Below, piece by piece: positions 51,080 to 59,104 of a stretch of 64,000 nt of DNA. The notes beneath the pieces are model-generated. The model was not told where the DNA came from. It saw nothing but the letters and a program-made list of their open reading frames with translations, and made no database searches. Position 1 is the stretch's first letter. Each line of letters starts with the position of its first letter. Location: assembly GCA_965284315.1 (NCBI GenBank), contig OZ260072.1:992001-1056000 (forward strand), given 5' to 3'. Source of the stretch: PCRC01 sp017848435. GTDB taxonomy: Bacteria; Pseudomonadota; Gammaproteobacteria; Burkholderiales; Burkholderiaceae_C. The position numbers were made by a program, and so were the translations under genes.

Positions 51080-51814
51080 TCAGACACCGAGCAGCTGGTG
51101 CAGCATGTCGGTACTGGAAGGCAATTCTTCACGGGTCACGGTAGCCACCACACGGCCATGCTCCAGCACGATGTGCCGGTCAGCCAGCGGCGCGGCAAAG
51201 CGGAAGTTCTGCTCCACCAGAATGATGGTGTAGCCACGCTGCTTCAGCAAGCCAATCACCTCACCCAGCTTCTTGACAATCACCGGCGCCAAGCCTTCGG
51301 TGATCTCGTCCAGCAACAGCAGCTTGGCGCCGGTGCGCAGGATGCGCGCCATCGCCAGCATCTGCTGCTCACCGCCCGACAAACGCATGCCCGGGCTGGT
51401 GCGGCGCTCGTACAGGTTGGGAAACATGTCGTAGATTTCTTCAAGCGACATGCCACCAGGGGCCACCTGTGGCGGCAGCATCAGGTTCTCTTCGGTGTTC
51501 AAACCCGAGAAAATGCCGCGCTCTTCCGGGCAGTAGCCCATGCCGAGGCGGGCAATTTTGTGCGGCGGCATCGGGATCAGGTCCTGCCCGTCGTACACCA
51601 GGGTGCCCGTGCGCCGGCCCACCAGCCCGAGAATGGACTTCAGGGTGGTGGTCCGTCCGCTGCCATTGCGGCCCAGCAGCGTCACCAGTTCGCCATGGCG
51701 GATGCTGAGGTTGATGCCGTGCAAGACATGGGATTCGCCATAAAACGCTTGCAGGTCGGCAATGCGCAGCAATTCGTCGCCCGCTGGCTGGGTTTCAGGC
51801 ATTGCGACACTCAT
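51080..51814 (-). CDS. livF: Liv-type ABC ATPase, LivF subunit (second system), Walker A Arg
   Basis: A 244-residue ATPase with Walker B LLLLDEITEGLAP and signature LSGGEQQMLAMARIL. The Walker A motif reads GRNGSGRTTT, with Arg (CGG) where Lys is expected near residue 55. LivG of the same system has a normal GPNGAGKTT. ATG 51814 overlaps the livG stop by 4 bp (ATGA). The Walker B Glu is also Ile-shifted (DEITEG) as in several LivF proteins. The site may still function; Lys-to-Arg normally weakens ATP hydrolysis. Confidence 0.9.
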   Translation of the reverse strand: MSVAMPETQPAGDELLRIADLQAFYGESHVLHGINLSIRHGELVTLLGRNGSGRTTTLKSILGLVGRRTGTLVYDGQDLIPMPPHKIARLGMGYCPEERGIFSGLNTEENLMLPPQVAPGGMSLEEIYDMFPNLYERRTSPGMRLSGGEQQMLAMARILRTGAKLLLLDEITEGLAPVIVKKLGEVIGLLKQRGYTIILVEQNFRFAAPLADRHIVLEHGRVVATVTREELPSSTDMLHQLLGV

Positions 51815-52563
51815 GCTTCCACCCCCACATAGGCTTCCAGAACACGCGGGTCCTTGGACACCGTCTCGTAAGGGCCTTCAGCCAAAATGGCACCGCGCTG
51901 CAGCACCGTGATCACGTTGCTCAGCGTTTCCACCACCGACAGGTTGTGCTCCACCATCAGGATGGTGCGGCCCGCCGAGACCTTGCGGATCAGTTCCACC
52001 ACCCGCCCCACATCTTCGTGGCCCATGCCCTGCGTGGGTTCGTCCAGCAGCATCAGCTCGGGCTCCAGCGCCAGCGTGGTGGCAATTTCCAGCGCGCGTT
52101 TGCGCCCGTACGGCAATTCCATCGTGATGGCATCAATGTAGCCCCCCAGGTCCACCGACTCCAGCAGCTCAACGGCGCGGTCGTTCAGCTTGTTCAGCGA
52201 CGCTTCGGAACGCCAGAAGTGGAAGGAAGTGCCGGTCTTGCGCTGCAACGCCACCCGCACGTTTTCCAGCACCGACAGGTGCGGGAACGTGGCCGAGATC
52301 TGGAACGAGCGCACCACGCCACGCCGGGCAATCTGGGCCGGCTCTTCGCGGGTGATGTCGGTGCCGTTGAAGCGGATGGTGCCGGCGGTAGGCTGCAGGA
52401 ACTTGGTCAGCAGGTTGAACACCGTCGTCTTGCCGGCGCCGTTGGGGCCGATCAGCGCGTGGATGTGGCCACGCCGCACGCTCAGGTTCACGTCCTGAAC
52501 GGCCGCGAAGCCCTTGAATTCTTTGGTCAATCCTGTGGTTTGCAGGATGAAGTCGTCATGCAT
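51811..52563 (-). CDS. livG: Liv-type ABC ATPase, LivG subunit (second system)
   Basis: A 250-residue ATPase: Walker A GPNGAGKTTVFN, LivG block VVRSFQISATFPHLSVLENVRVAL, degenerate signature LPYGRKRALEIATTL and Walker B LMLLDEPTQGMG with switch VEHN. ATG 52563 has AGGG upstream and is preferred to GTG 52572. It lies 12 bp after the ligase gene and overlaps livF by 4 bp. Confidence 0.92.
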   Translation of the reverse strand: MHDDFILQTTGLTKEFKGFAAVQDVNLSVRRGHIHALIGPNGAGKTTVFNLLTKFLQPTAGTIRFNGTDITREEPAQIARRGVVRSFQISATFPHLSVLENVRVALQRKTGTSFHFWRSEASLNKLNDRAVELLESVDLGGYIDAITMELPYGRKRALEIATTLALEPELMLLDEPTQGMGHEDVGRVVELIRKVSAGRTILMVEHNLSVVETLSNVITVLQRGAILAEGPYETVSKDPRVLEAYVGVEA

Positions 52564-52575
52564 CGTGTGCACCCT

Positions 52576-54237
52576 TCACTCGATGGCCGAGGCCGAACGC
52601 ATCTGCTCGCGCAGCACGAATTTCTGGATTTTCCCGGTGGACGTTTTCGGCAACACACCAAAAACGACCTGCTTGGGCACTTTGAAGCGCGCCATGTGCA
52701 ACCGGCAAAAATCGATGATGTCGGCCTCAACCGGCACCACCCCTTCGCGCAGTTCCACAAACGCACAAGGCACCTCGCCCCACTTCGCGTCGGGCTTGGC
52801 CACGACCGCCGCCACCAGCACCGCCGGGTGGCGGTAAAGCACCTCTTCCACCTCGACGCTGGAGATGTTTTCGCCACCCGAAATGATGACATCCTTGCTG
52901 CGGTCCTTGATCTTGACGTAGCCGTCAGGGAACATCACGGCCAGGTCCCCGGTATGGAACCAGCCACCAGCGAACGCTTCCTGTGTGGCGCCAGGGTTTT
53001 TCAGGTAGCCCTTCATCACGATGTTGCCGCGGAAGACGATCTCGCCAATGGTTTCTCCGTCGGCGGGTACAGGCAACATGGTTTCCGGGTCGACCACGGT
53101 CACCGCTTCCTGCAGCGGGTAGGCCACGCCCTGGCGGGCGTTCAGGCGCGCGCGCTCTTCGATCGGCAGGCCCGCCCAGTCTTCCTGCTTGGCGCAGACT
53201 GCGGCCGGGCCATAGACCTCGGTCAGGCCGTAGACGTGGGTGATGTCGATGCCAATGCGCTCACAGCCTTCGATGATGGCGGCCGGTGGTGCGGCGCCCG
53301 CGATCAGGCCCTCCACACGGTGGGTGATGCCCTCGCGCAGGCTGGCGGGTGCGTTGACCAGCAGGCCGTAGACGATGGGTGCACCACACATGTGGGTGAC
53401 GCGGTGCTCGCGCACCAGCGGAAAGATCAGCGCCGGGTCCACCCGGCGCAGGCAGATGCTGGTGCCCGCCTGCAAGGCCATGGTCCAGGGGAAACACCAG
53501 CCGTTGCAGTGAAACATCGGCAGCGTCCACAGGTAAACCGCGTGCCGGGGCATTTCCCAGGTCACCACATTGGACACCGCGTTCAGGTAGGCGCCCCGGT
53601 GGTGCGTCACCACCCCCTTGGGGTTGCCCGTGGTGCCGGAGGTGTAGTTCAGGGCGATGGCATCCCACTCGTCTGCAGGCAATGCCCAGGCAAATTCTGG
53701 GTCGCCTTGCTGCAAAAAAGCCTCGTAACCGATTTCGCCGACCAGTTCACCGCCTGGGTGCAAGGCATCGTCCACATCCACCACGGCGGGACGCGGCCCC
53801 GTCATCAGCGCCAGCGCACGGGTGACAGTGCCAGAAAATTCGCGGTCGGTCAGCAACACCTTGGCAGCGCCGTGGTCGAGCATGAAGGCAATGGCCTCGG
53901 GGTCAAGGCGGGTGTTCAAGGTGTTGAGCACCGCACCGACCATGGGCACCCCAAAGTGCGCCTCGAACATGGCGGGGGTGTTTGGCAACATGGCCGCCAC
54001 GGTGTCGCCCAGACCCACGCCACGCTGCGCCAGCGCACTGGCCAGCTGGCGACAGCGGCGGTAGGTGTGTGCCCAGGTTTGCCGCAGGCCACCATGGACC
54101 AGCGCAATGCGCTCCGGGTAAACACGCGCCGAGCGCTCAAGAAAACTCAAAGGCGACAAGGCGACATGGTTCGCGGCGTTGCGATCGAGTCCCTGGTCAT
54201 AGGCATTGACGCGCATTCGAAAATTGTCTCCATCCAT
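52576..54237 (-). CDS. AMP-dependent acyl-CoA synthetase (medium-chain/DmdB-like)
   Basis: A 553-residue ligase: P-loop ALNYTSGTTGNPKGVVTHHRG, A5 VYGLTEVYGP, A7/A8 GGWFHTGDLAVMFPDGYVKIKDRSKDVIISGGENISS, and the A10 Lys in PKTSTGKIQKFVLR. It has all catalytic motifs, in contrast with the PaaK-like ligase at 24380. It is similar in layout to acyl-CoA synthetases of the methylmercaptopropionate/medium-chain group. It is the first gene of the second Liv operon, so the imported acid is probably its substrate. ATG 54237; ATG 54213 region is an alternative. Confidence 0.9.
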   Translation of the reverse strand: MDGDNFRMRVNAYDQGLDRNAANHVALSPLSFLERSARVYPERIALVHGGLRQTWAHTYRRCRQLASALAQRGVGLGDTVAAMLPNTPAMFEAHFGVPMVGAVLNTLNTRLDPEAIAFMLDHGAAKVLLTDREFSGTVTRALALMTGPRPAVVDVDDALHPGGELVGEIGYEAFLQQGDPEFAWALPADEWDAIALNYTSGTTGNPKGVVTHHRGAYLNAVSNVVTWEMPRHAVYLWTLPMFHCNGWCFPWTMALQAGTSICLRRVDPALIFPLVREHRVTHMCGAPIVYGLLVNAPASLREGITHRVEGLIAGAAPPAAIIEGCERIGIDITHVYGLTEVYGPAAVCAKQEDWAGLPIEERARLNARQGVAYPLQEAVTVVDPETMLPVPADGETIGEIVFRGNIVMKGYLKNPGATQEAFAGGWFHTGDLAVMFPDGYVKIKDRSKDVIISGGENISSVEVEEVLYRHPAVLVAAVVAKPDAKWGEVPCAFVELREGVVPVEADIIDFCRLHMARFKVPKQVVFGVLPKTSTGKIQKFVLREQMRSASAIE

Positions 54238-54414
54238 TTACTGCGGCCCTTGGCGAGCAACATCCACAATACCGCAGCCAGCGGCGTTGCAACAACAAGT
54301 TCAAACCAGTGTAGCGAAGAACTGTGTATCCGCGACCACGCAAAGACCCGTAGTTCTACCCTGAGCGGACTGGCATGATGTCGCTCTTTGACATTGCGCC
54401 GAGCCAGCCACACC

Positions 54415-55176
54415 ATGACCGACACTTTGCCCGACACGGCAGCCCCCGCAGCAGCGGCGCCCCCCACCGCCAGTCCCGCGCCCGACGCCACACGCCCCTC
54501 CAGCGGCCGCGCCAAGCGGCACCCACGCCCGTCGCGGCGAACGGCGGCCGCGCCGCCCCGCAACCACCACCCGGTGCTGGAACAGCTGGCCACGCTCTAC
54601 CCGGGCCTGTTTGGCCAGGTGTTCCTGCCGCTCAAGCGCGGCATTTTCCAGGACTTGTTGACGGCACATCCCGATGTGTTGGTGCGCGACACACTGAAGG
54701 TGGCGCTGGCGCTGCACACCCGCTCCACACGCTACCTCGCGTCGGTGGCCAATGGCCTGCCGCGCCACGACCTGCAGGGCGTGGCGGTGGAAGCCATGGC
54801 GCCCGAGCATGTGCACCAGGCGTTGCTGGAGGTGTTTCGCCGGCGCCAGGCGCGCGCCAACACAGACCTGACGCCCGAACTGCGCAGCCGCATAGCGCAA
54901 GCGTTTGAAGCGTCTGGCTTGTCGAAAGAAGACTACGCCACGCGGGTGCTCAGCAAGGACGACGCTGCCAACGCGGTCCTGGACGAAGCCCTGGCCGAAG
55001 CCGCTGCCGGCATGGCCAAAGACGAGGCGCTGCGGCGTGCTTTCGCGCTGAGCGGTCTGGATGTGGCGGGATTTGCCGGCATGTACGGCATGGCGCCTGA
55101 CGCGGTGGCGCAGAGCCTGGACCGGGCCCAGCGCCGCCAGGCGGCGCCCGCGACGCCGGCAGAAGGCGCGCAGTAA
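54415..55176 (+). CDS. ProQ/FinO-domain RNA chaperone
   Basis: A 253-residue protein. A disordered Ala/Pro/Arg-rich N-terminus (~55 residues) leads to the ProQ/FinO domain (PVLEQLATLYPGLFGQVFLPLKRGIFQDLLTAHPDVLVRDTLKVALALHTRSTRYLASVANGLPRHDLQG). The Tyr/Arg-containing TRSTRYL is a key RNA-contact region in ProQ. The C-terminal part (~130 residues) is Ala-rich and helical, unlike the Tudor domain of E. coli ProQ. It would bind structured small RNAs and mRNA 3' ends. ATG 54415 is used; a TTG/CTG-type upstream start is less likely. Confidence 0.9.
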   Translation: MTDTLPDTAAPAAAAPPTASPAPDATRPSSGRAKRHPRPSRRTAAAPPRNHHPVLEQLATLYPGLFGQVFLPLKRGIFQDLLTAHPDVLVRDTLKVALALHTRSTRYLASVANGLPRHDLQGVAVEAMAPEHVHQALLEVFRRRQARANTDLTPELRSRIAQAFEASGLSKEDYATRVLSKDDAANAVLDEALAEAAAGMAKDEALRRAFALSGLDVAGFAGMYGMAPDAVAQSLDRAQRRQAAPATPAEGAQ

Positions 55177-55190
55177 CGCAAGGCATTGGG

Positions 55191-55266
55191 TGGTGCGGCT
55201 GGCGGGGATCGAACCCACGACCCTTGGCTTCGGAGGCCAATACTCTATCCACTGAGCTACAGCCGC
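55191..55266 (-). tRNA. tRNA-Arg (anticodon CCG)
   Basis: The leftward cloverleaf has acceptor GCGGCUG/CAGCCGC, D-arm with AGCUCAGUGGAUAGAGU, anticodon stem UUGGC/GCCAA with loop CUCCGAA (anticodon CCG, reads CGG) and T-arm GUGGGUUCGAUCCCC. The CCA end is encoded. 76 nt. Confidence 0.97.
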
Positions 55267-55347
55267 ATGCTGTCGAGGACGCGATTCTACTCGGCGCCCT
55301 TGCAGCAGCACGCGCTGCCATGCACACAAGCGCGCGAACCAGTGCGT

Positions 55348-55379
55348 TTGGCCATTTCGCGTTGAGCCCCGGCTATAAT
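55348..55379 (+). promoter_or_regulatory. possible sigma-70 promoter of the cytochrome gene
   Basis: A perfect TATAAT at 55374-55379 follows TTGGCC (55348-55353), spacing 20, longer than ideal. It lies 39 bp before ATG 55418. Confidence 0.4.
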
Positions 55380-55417
55380 CCCGGGCTGATTTCCAGCCCC
55401 ATTGACCCGAGGATTCC

Positions 55418-55930
55418 ATGAGCGCCCACGACCACGAAGAAGCCCACACCGGCCCGATCAAAACCCCCAAGCAACTGCTGGTGGCTGTTTTCTTTTCTTT
55501 TGTCGTGCCGGTGTTCGTGATCATCGGTCTGGTGTACGCCGTGACTGCCAACAACAAGCCCGCAGCGGGCATCAGCGACGCTGAAATGAAGACCACCATC
55601 GCGAGCCGCATCCAGAAGGTGGGCGCGGTTGAAATCCGCGACGCCAACCGGCCACTGAAGGCGGGCGAAGAAGTGTTCAAGGCCCAGTGCGCCGCCTGCC
55701 ACACCACAGGCGTGGCCAATGCCCCGAAGGTGGGCGACGCAGGTGCCTGGGGCCCGCGCATCAAGAACGGCTATGACGCTTTGCTGACCTCGGCCCTCAA
55801 GGGCAAGGGCGCCATGGGCGCACAGGGCGGCGGTGACTTTGACGACGTGGAAATTGGCCGCGCGGTGGTCTACATGGCCAACACCGGTGGTGGCAAATTC
55901 CCCGAGCCACAGAAGCTTGCTGCCAAATAA
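55418..55930 (+). CDS. membrane-anchored cytochrome c5
   Basis: A 170-residue class I cytochrome c. One N-terminal helix (QLLVAVFFSFVVPVFVIIGLVYAV) anchors it with the heme domain in the periplasm. The heme motif is CAACH at residues 91-95; GKGAMGAQGG holds a plausible distal Met. The fold (GEEVFKAQCAACHTTGVANAPKVGDAGAWGPRIKNGYDALL) is the cytochrome c5 type, which carries electrons to oxidases or reductases. ATG 55418 with AGGA upstream. Monocistronic with its own terminator. Confidence 0.94.
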   Translation: MSAHDHEEAHTGPIKTPKQLLVAVFFSFVVPVFVIIGLVYAVTANNKPAAGISDAEMKTTIASRIQKVGAVEIRDANRPLKAGEEVFKAQCAACHTTGVANAPKVGDAGAWGPRIKNGYDALLTSALKGKGAMGAQGGGDFDDVEIGRAVVYMANTGGGKFPEPQKLAAK

Positions 55931-55947
55931 GGCGCTTTACCCCCTTG

Positions 55948-55973
55948 AAAAACCGGCCTGGCGCCGGTTTTTT
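55948..55973 (+). terminator. intrinsic terminator of the cytochrome gene
   Basis: AAAAACCGGC and GCCGGTTTTT form a 10-bp stem around CTGGC, with a T run. Confidence 0.88.
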
Positions 55974-55980
55974 GCTTTTT

Positions 55981-56043
55981 AAGAGTCAAAAAGGCTTTTT
56001 GCCTAAGTGAAACCTGGTGATTCAGCTACTTTTTTAATAGCGA
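55981..56043 (-). repeat. dispersed short repeat, copy 7
   Basis: Read leftward: GCTATTAAAAAAGTAGCTGA, then AGGTTTCACTTAGGC and GCCTTTTTGACTC. It encodes the C-terminal SLLKK and stop of the gene at 56026. Confidence 0.7.
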
Positions 56044-56616
56044 ATCTGCCAACCGCTTTTGCGGGCTGGGCACGTAGCCGTAGCGGGCAGGCAACTCAGA
56101 CGACAGCACCGATTCAACGTCCCACTGGCCTTGGGCCAGCGCATCGGCCACCTGCGCCACGTCCAGTGTGTGCACCAGGCCAAAGGCGGTGGTGGCCGGG
56201 CCGTCAGGGGTGTTGGGGTCGGTGAGCTGGGCTTCCAGGTAGGCATGGCCCTGCTCGTCCACCAGGCAGCGGCGGTACTGTGCGGCCTGGCCGGTGTGGG
56301 TGGTGAGGGACCCATCGTTGGCAATGCGCCAAATCCACGGCGTGGTCTGCAGCTCAACGAACACCCGCTGCGGCCCGTTCTGGAAGTACCACTGGCCAGC
56401 GTCGTCGCACAGGTAGTTGCGGCCAATGAAGTCGATCAGTTTCTCGTGCTGCAGCAGCGAGCCCTTGGCATGCGGCAGGCCGCTGGCAAAGTGGCCGGCC
56501 GCCTGGGTGCGGTCGTCGCGCATGTACCAGTGGCCGCGCGCGTCGAGCCCGAGCCAGCCGTAGCAATGCGGCACCTGCGGCCACTTGGCCATGGCCTGGC
56601 GAACGATGTCATCCAT
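56026..56616 (-). CDS. conserved protein of unknown function (DUF2946-like)
   Basis: A 196-residue soluble protein with conserved aromatic blocks: WPQVPHCYGWLGLDARGHWYMRDDRTQ, LIDFIGRNYLCDDAGQWYFQNGPQRVFVELQTTPWIWRI. I associate it with a DUF2946-type family of Burkholderiales, with moderate certainty. The second half looks like a beta domain. Start ATG 56616 overlaps the end of the hydrolase gene by 8 bp, so they are co-transcribed. The stop and last residues come from a dispersed repeat. Confidence 0.75.
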   Translation of the reverse strand: MDDIVRQAMAKWPQVPHCYGWLGLDARGHWYMRDDRTQAAGHFASGLPHAKGSLLQHEKLIDFIGRNYLCDDAGQWYFQNGPQRVFVELQTTPWIWRIANDGSLTTHTGQAAQYRRCLVDEQGHAYLEAQLTDPNTPDGPATTAFGLVHTLDVAQVADALAQGQWDVESVLSSELPARYGYVPSPQKRLADSLLKK

Positions 56617-57637
56617 AACGCGGCACCGGTGTGTCTTGCTGTGTGGCCACATGGCCGCCGAGCCAGCCACTGACCGCTTCGGGCATGGCCAGCACATGGC
56701 CGGGCCAGCGCCCCTGCGCAAACCCCACGTGGCCGCCGTGTGCGGGCTGCCACAGCGTGACCTGCGCACTGACTTCCGCCGCTGTGGGCAGTGACGCGGC
56801 GGGCACGAACGGGTCGTTGCGGGCATTGAGCAGCAAGGCCGGAATGCGGATGCGCCGCAGATGGGGCTTGGCGGACGCGCGGCGCCAGTAGTCTTCGGCG
56901 TCGCGGAAGCCATGCACCGGACCGGTGAACACATTGTCGAACGCGTACAGGTCACTGGCGGCGCGCATCGCGTCGCGCGAAAACAGGCCAGGGTGTTGGG
57001 CCAGCTTGGCCAGCGTTTTGGGCTTCATGCTGTTCAGGAACATGCGGTTGTACACCAGCCGGTTGAAGCCGCGGCCAATGGCGTGCCCACCGGCCGCCAG
57101 GTCCAGCGGCGAACACACGGCGGCCACAGCGGTGGCCACCTGCGCAGCGGTGTCGCCGGCTTCGGCGGCCCAGCGCATCAGCGCGTTGCCGCCGAGGGAC
57201 ACACCGACCACCAGCAGCGGGCCGCCACCGCGCTGGTCTTGCCAGGTGCGGAAACGCTGCAGGATCCAGCCGATTTCTTCAAAGTCACCGGAATGGTAGG
57301 CGCGCGGCGCGCGGTTGAGTTCGCCGCTGCAGCCCCGGAAATGCGGCACGGCAAAAGCCCAGCCGCGCTGGCGGGCCAGGTCGGCAAAGGCCTGCGAGTA
57401 GTGGCTCCGGGACGAGCCTTCAAGGCCGTGGAACTGGACGAGCAACGGCCTGGTTTTCTCAGGCGCAGCGGCTGCGTCCAGCAGCCAGTCCACGTCGATG
57501 AAGTCCTGGTCGGGGGTGGTCCAGCGTTCGCGCGTGAAACGCGGCCCAGCGCCGCTGCTGCGGCGCGAGAACAGCGCCGGCCAGAGGGTCTGGGTCTGGC
57601 CGCCGGGCAGCCAGCGGGGCGCGGTGTGGTGGTCCAT
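56609..57637 (-). CDS. alpha/beta hydrolase, YheT family
   Basis: A 342-residue hydrolase. The YheT-type start (HTAPRWLPGGQTQTLWPALFSR) and PLLVQFHGLEGSSRSHYSQAFADL oxyanion region are clear; the nucleophile Ser is in VVGVSLGGNAL, the acid Asp in NARNDPFVP and the His in PAHGGHVGF. YheT proteins are esterases of uncertain natural substrate. Its start ATG overlaps the previous stop (TGATG). Second gene of a leftward three-gene run. Confidence 0.92.
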   Translation of the reverse strand: MDHHTAPRWLPGGQTQTLWPALFSRRSSGAGPRFTRERWTTPDQDFIDVDWLLDAAAAPEKTRPLLVQFHGLEGSSRSHYSQAFADLARQRGWAFAVPHFRGCSGELNRAPRAYHSGDFEEIGWILQRFRTWQDQRGGGPLLVVGVSLGGNALMRWAAEAGDTAAQVATAVAAVCSPLDLAAGGHAIGRGFNRLVYNRMFLNSMKPKTLAKLAQHPGLFSRDAMRAASDLYAFDNVFTGPVHGFRDAEDYWRRASAKPHLRRIRIPALLLNARNDPFVPAASLPTAAEVSAQVTLWQPAHGGHVGFAQGRWPGHVLAMPEAVSGWLGGHVATQQDTPVPRYG

Positions 57638-58086
57638 CAGTGCAGGGTGGACGGAAACTCGGCACCGTCGTGCAAATCGTGCGGGGTGCCAGGGCTGGTG
57701 TGGTGGGCGACCATGCGCCAGCCTTGCGCGGTCTTGTGGTACACGTTGGTGGCGATCACATAGGCCTCGCGCGGGCCTTCGTCGGTCATGATTTCGACCC
57801 GCTCCAGCACGCTGTGCACGGCGCTTGCGACCGACTGCACCTTGCGCGTGCGCTCGGGGTAGGCGCGGATGCTGCCGTTGGCAAACATGGCCTCAAAAGC
57901 GGCGCGGATCGACGCCAGGCCCACCAGGCGTGGACCGCCGGGGTGGATGCAGACCACGTCGTCCTCGTCGGCCCAACAGCCCATCAGGTGTTCGGTGTCG
58001 CCGGTTTGCAGCGCCTGGTAGAAGGCGTTCTCGGTGTCGTCGGCGGTGCCGCCAACAATGGCGGCCTGGAGTTTGGCTTTGGACAT
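57637..58086 (-). CDS. SnoaL/NTF2-fold protein
   Basis: A 149-residue protein with an NTF2-like fold (ENAFYQALQTGDTEHLMGCWADEDDVVCIHPGGPRLVGLASIRAAFEAMF; YHKTAQGWRMVAHHTSPG). Such small proteins are isomerases, hydrolases or ketosteroid-type binding proteins. ATG 58086. It overlaps the hydrolase start by one base and is first of the leftward run. Substrate unknown. Confidence 0.88.
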   Translation of the reverse strand: MSKAKLQAAIVGGTADDTENAFYQALQTGDTEHLMGCWADEDDVVCIHPGGPRLVGLASIRAAFEAMFANGSIRAYPERTRKVQSVASAVHSVLERVEIMTDEGPREAYVIATNVYHKTAQGWRMVAHHTSPGTPHDLHDGAEFPSTLH

Positions 58087-58157
58087 GGGCGTGCTTCTCG
58101 GTGTGCGGCTGGCCATTGTGCCGTGAATGGGGCCCATGGCGTGGCGCGCGTGGTGCG

Positions 58158-58943
58158 TCAGCCGGGCGTGGCCCGGGCGCCCAGCCAATCGCGCACGGTC
58201 TGGTTCACATCGCCCTGCAGCGCGCGCCACACGGTCTCGGGTGCCGCAACGTGGATGCCGGGCGGCGCCTGTTGCAGTGCGCTCATGGCAAACGCCGCCA
58301 CACGGGATGCCCGCACCGGTTGCTCGCTCTGCGGCACCATGTAGCCAAACACCGACAGCATGCCGCCCGCCACCTTCTCGAACAGGTTGCGCCGGCCGTC
58401 GGGCGCGGCGGGTTTGCGGGCGGTGCGCACCAGCAGCAAGCGCTCAAAACCCAATGCGGCCACGGCCTGTTCGTCCAGGTTGGCCAGCCCACGCTTCACC
58501 GCCTCGGGCAACCGCCCCTGGGCGTGGGGCAGCACCACGGCCAGGGTGTGTACGCCCGAAGCGCGCAGCCAGGTGGCCAGCGGCAGCAGGTCGGCCGGCC
58601 GGGGCATCCACAGGGCGCGCTCCCGGTCGTAATACAGGCGCGGGGTGTCAAACACCACCAGCGCCACGTCGGCCCGCAGGTCTGGCCATTGGCGCGGCGC
58701 GGCGCACTCGGGCAACACGGTGGTACCGACGTTGCGCAGGCCCATGGTGAAAGGCTCGCGCACCAGCACCTGGGTGTGGCGGTAGCGCTGCGAAGCCACC
58801 AGCCGGGTCAGCAGTTCGGTGCCCAGCACGCCGGCGCCACCGGCCACCACCAGCAAGGGCTGGGCTGGCGCACGGCCAGGGGTGGCCGGGCGGCTGGCCG
58901 CCTGCAATGCGTCCAGCGGGGTCAGGTGGTGCGTTGGGCGCAT
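58158..58943 (-). CDS. NAD(P)-binding Rossmann-fold protein
   Basis: A 261-residue protein. The Rossmann motif LLVVAGGAGVLGTELLTRLV is clear at residues ~30-49; the rest resembles atypical short-chain dehydrogenase/NAD-dependent epimerase-like proteins (RQWPDLRADVALVVFDTPRLYYDRERALW; ERLLLVRTARKP). The Tyr-X3-Lys pair of SDRs is not obvious, so catalytic activity is uncertain. ATG 58943. It is leftward, 71 bp upstream of the SnoaL gene, and divergent from the two-component genes. Confidence 0.78.
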   Translation of the reverse strand: MRPTHHLTPLDALQAASRPATPGRAPAQPLLVVAGGAGVLGTELLTRLVASQRYRHTQVLVREPFTMGLRNVGTTVLPECAAPRQWPDLRADVALVVFDTPRLYYDRERALWMPRPADLLPLATWLRASGVHTLAVVLPHAQGRLPEAVKRGLANLDEQAVAALGFERLLLVRTARKPAAPDGRRNLFEKVAGGMLSVFGYMVPQSEQPVRASRVAAFAMSALQQAPPGIHVAAPETVWRALQGDVNQTVRDWLGARATPG

Positions 58944-58946
58944 GCG

Positions 58947-59018
58947 ATTTACTACGGTATTGATAGCTGAACCAGCAGGTTTGACTAAGGCTTGCCACCG
59001 ATTTGACTATAAATTCGG
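58947..59018 (+). repeat. dispersed short repeat, copy 8
   Basis: It contains GGTATTGATAGCTGAACC, AGGTTTGACTAAGGCTTG and CGATTTGACTATAAA. Intergenic, between the Rossmann-fold gene and the kinase gene. Confidence 0.75.
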
Positions 59019-59104
59019 GCTGGCGAGCCCTTTCGGGGCTTTCCGGGGCTTGCTGCGCGGCGGTTTCGTGCACACTGTGGGCCTTGCCATTGAAGCGCCG
59101 CCCC

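Noticed and set aside
55191..55266. tRNA-associated integration site with a genomic island
   Set aside because: No integrase and no duplicated tRNA 3' end was seen on either side of tRNA-Arg; neighbours are ordinary chromosomal genes.
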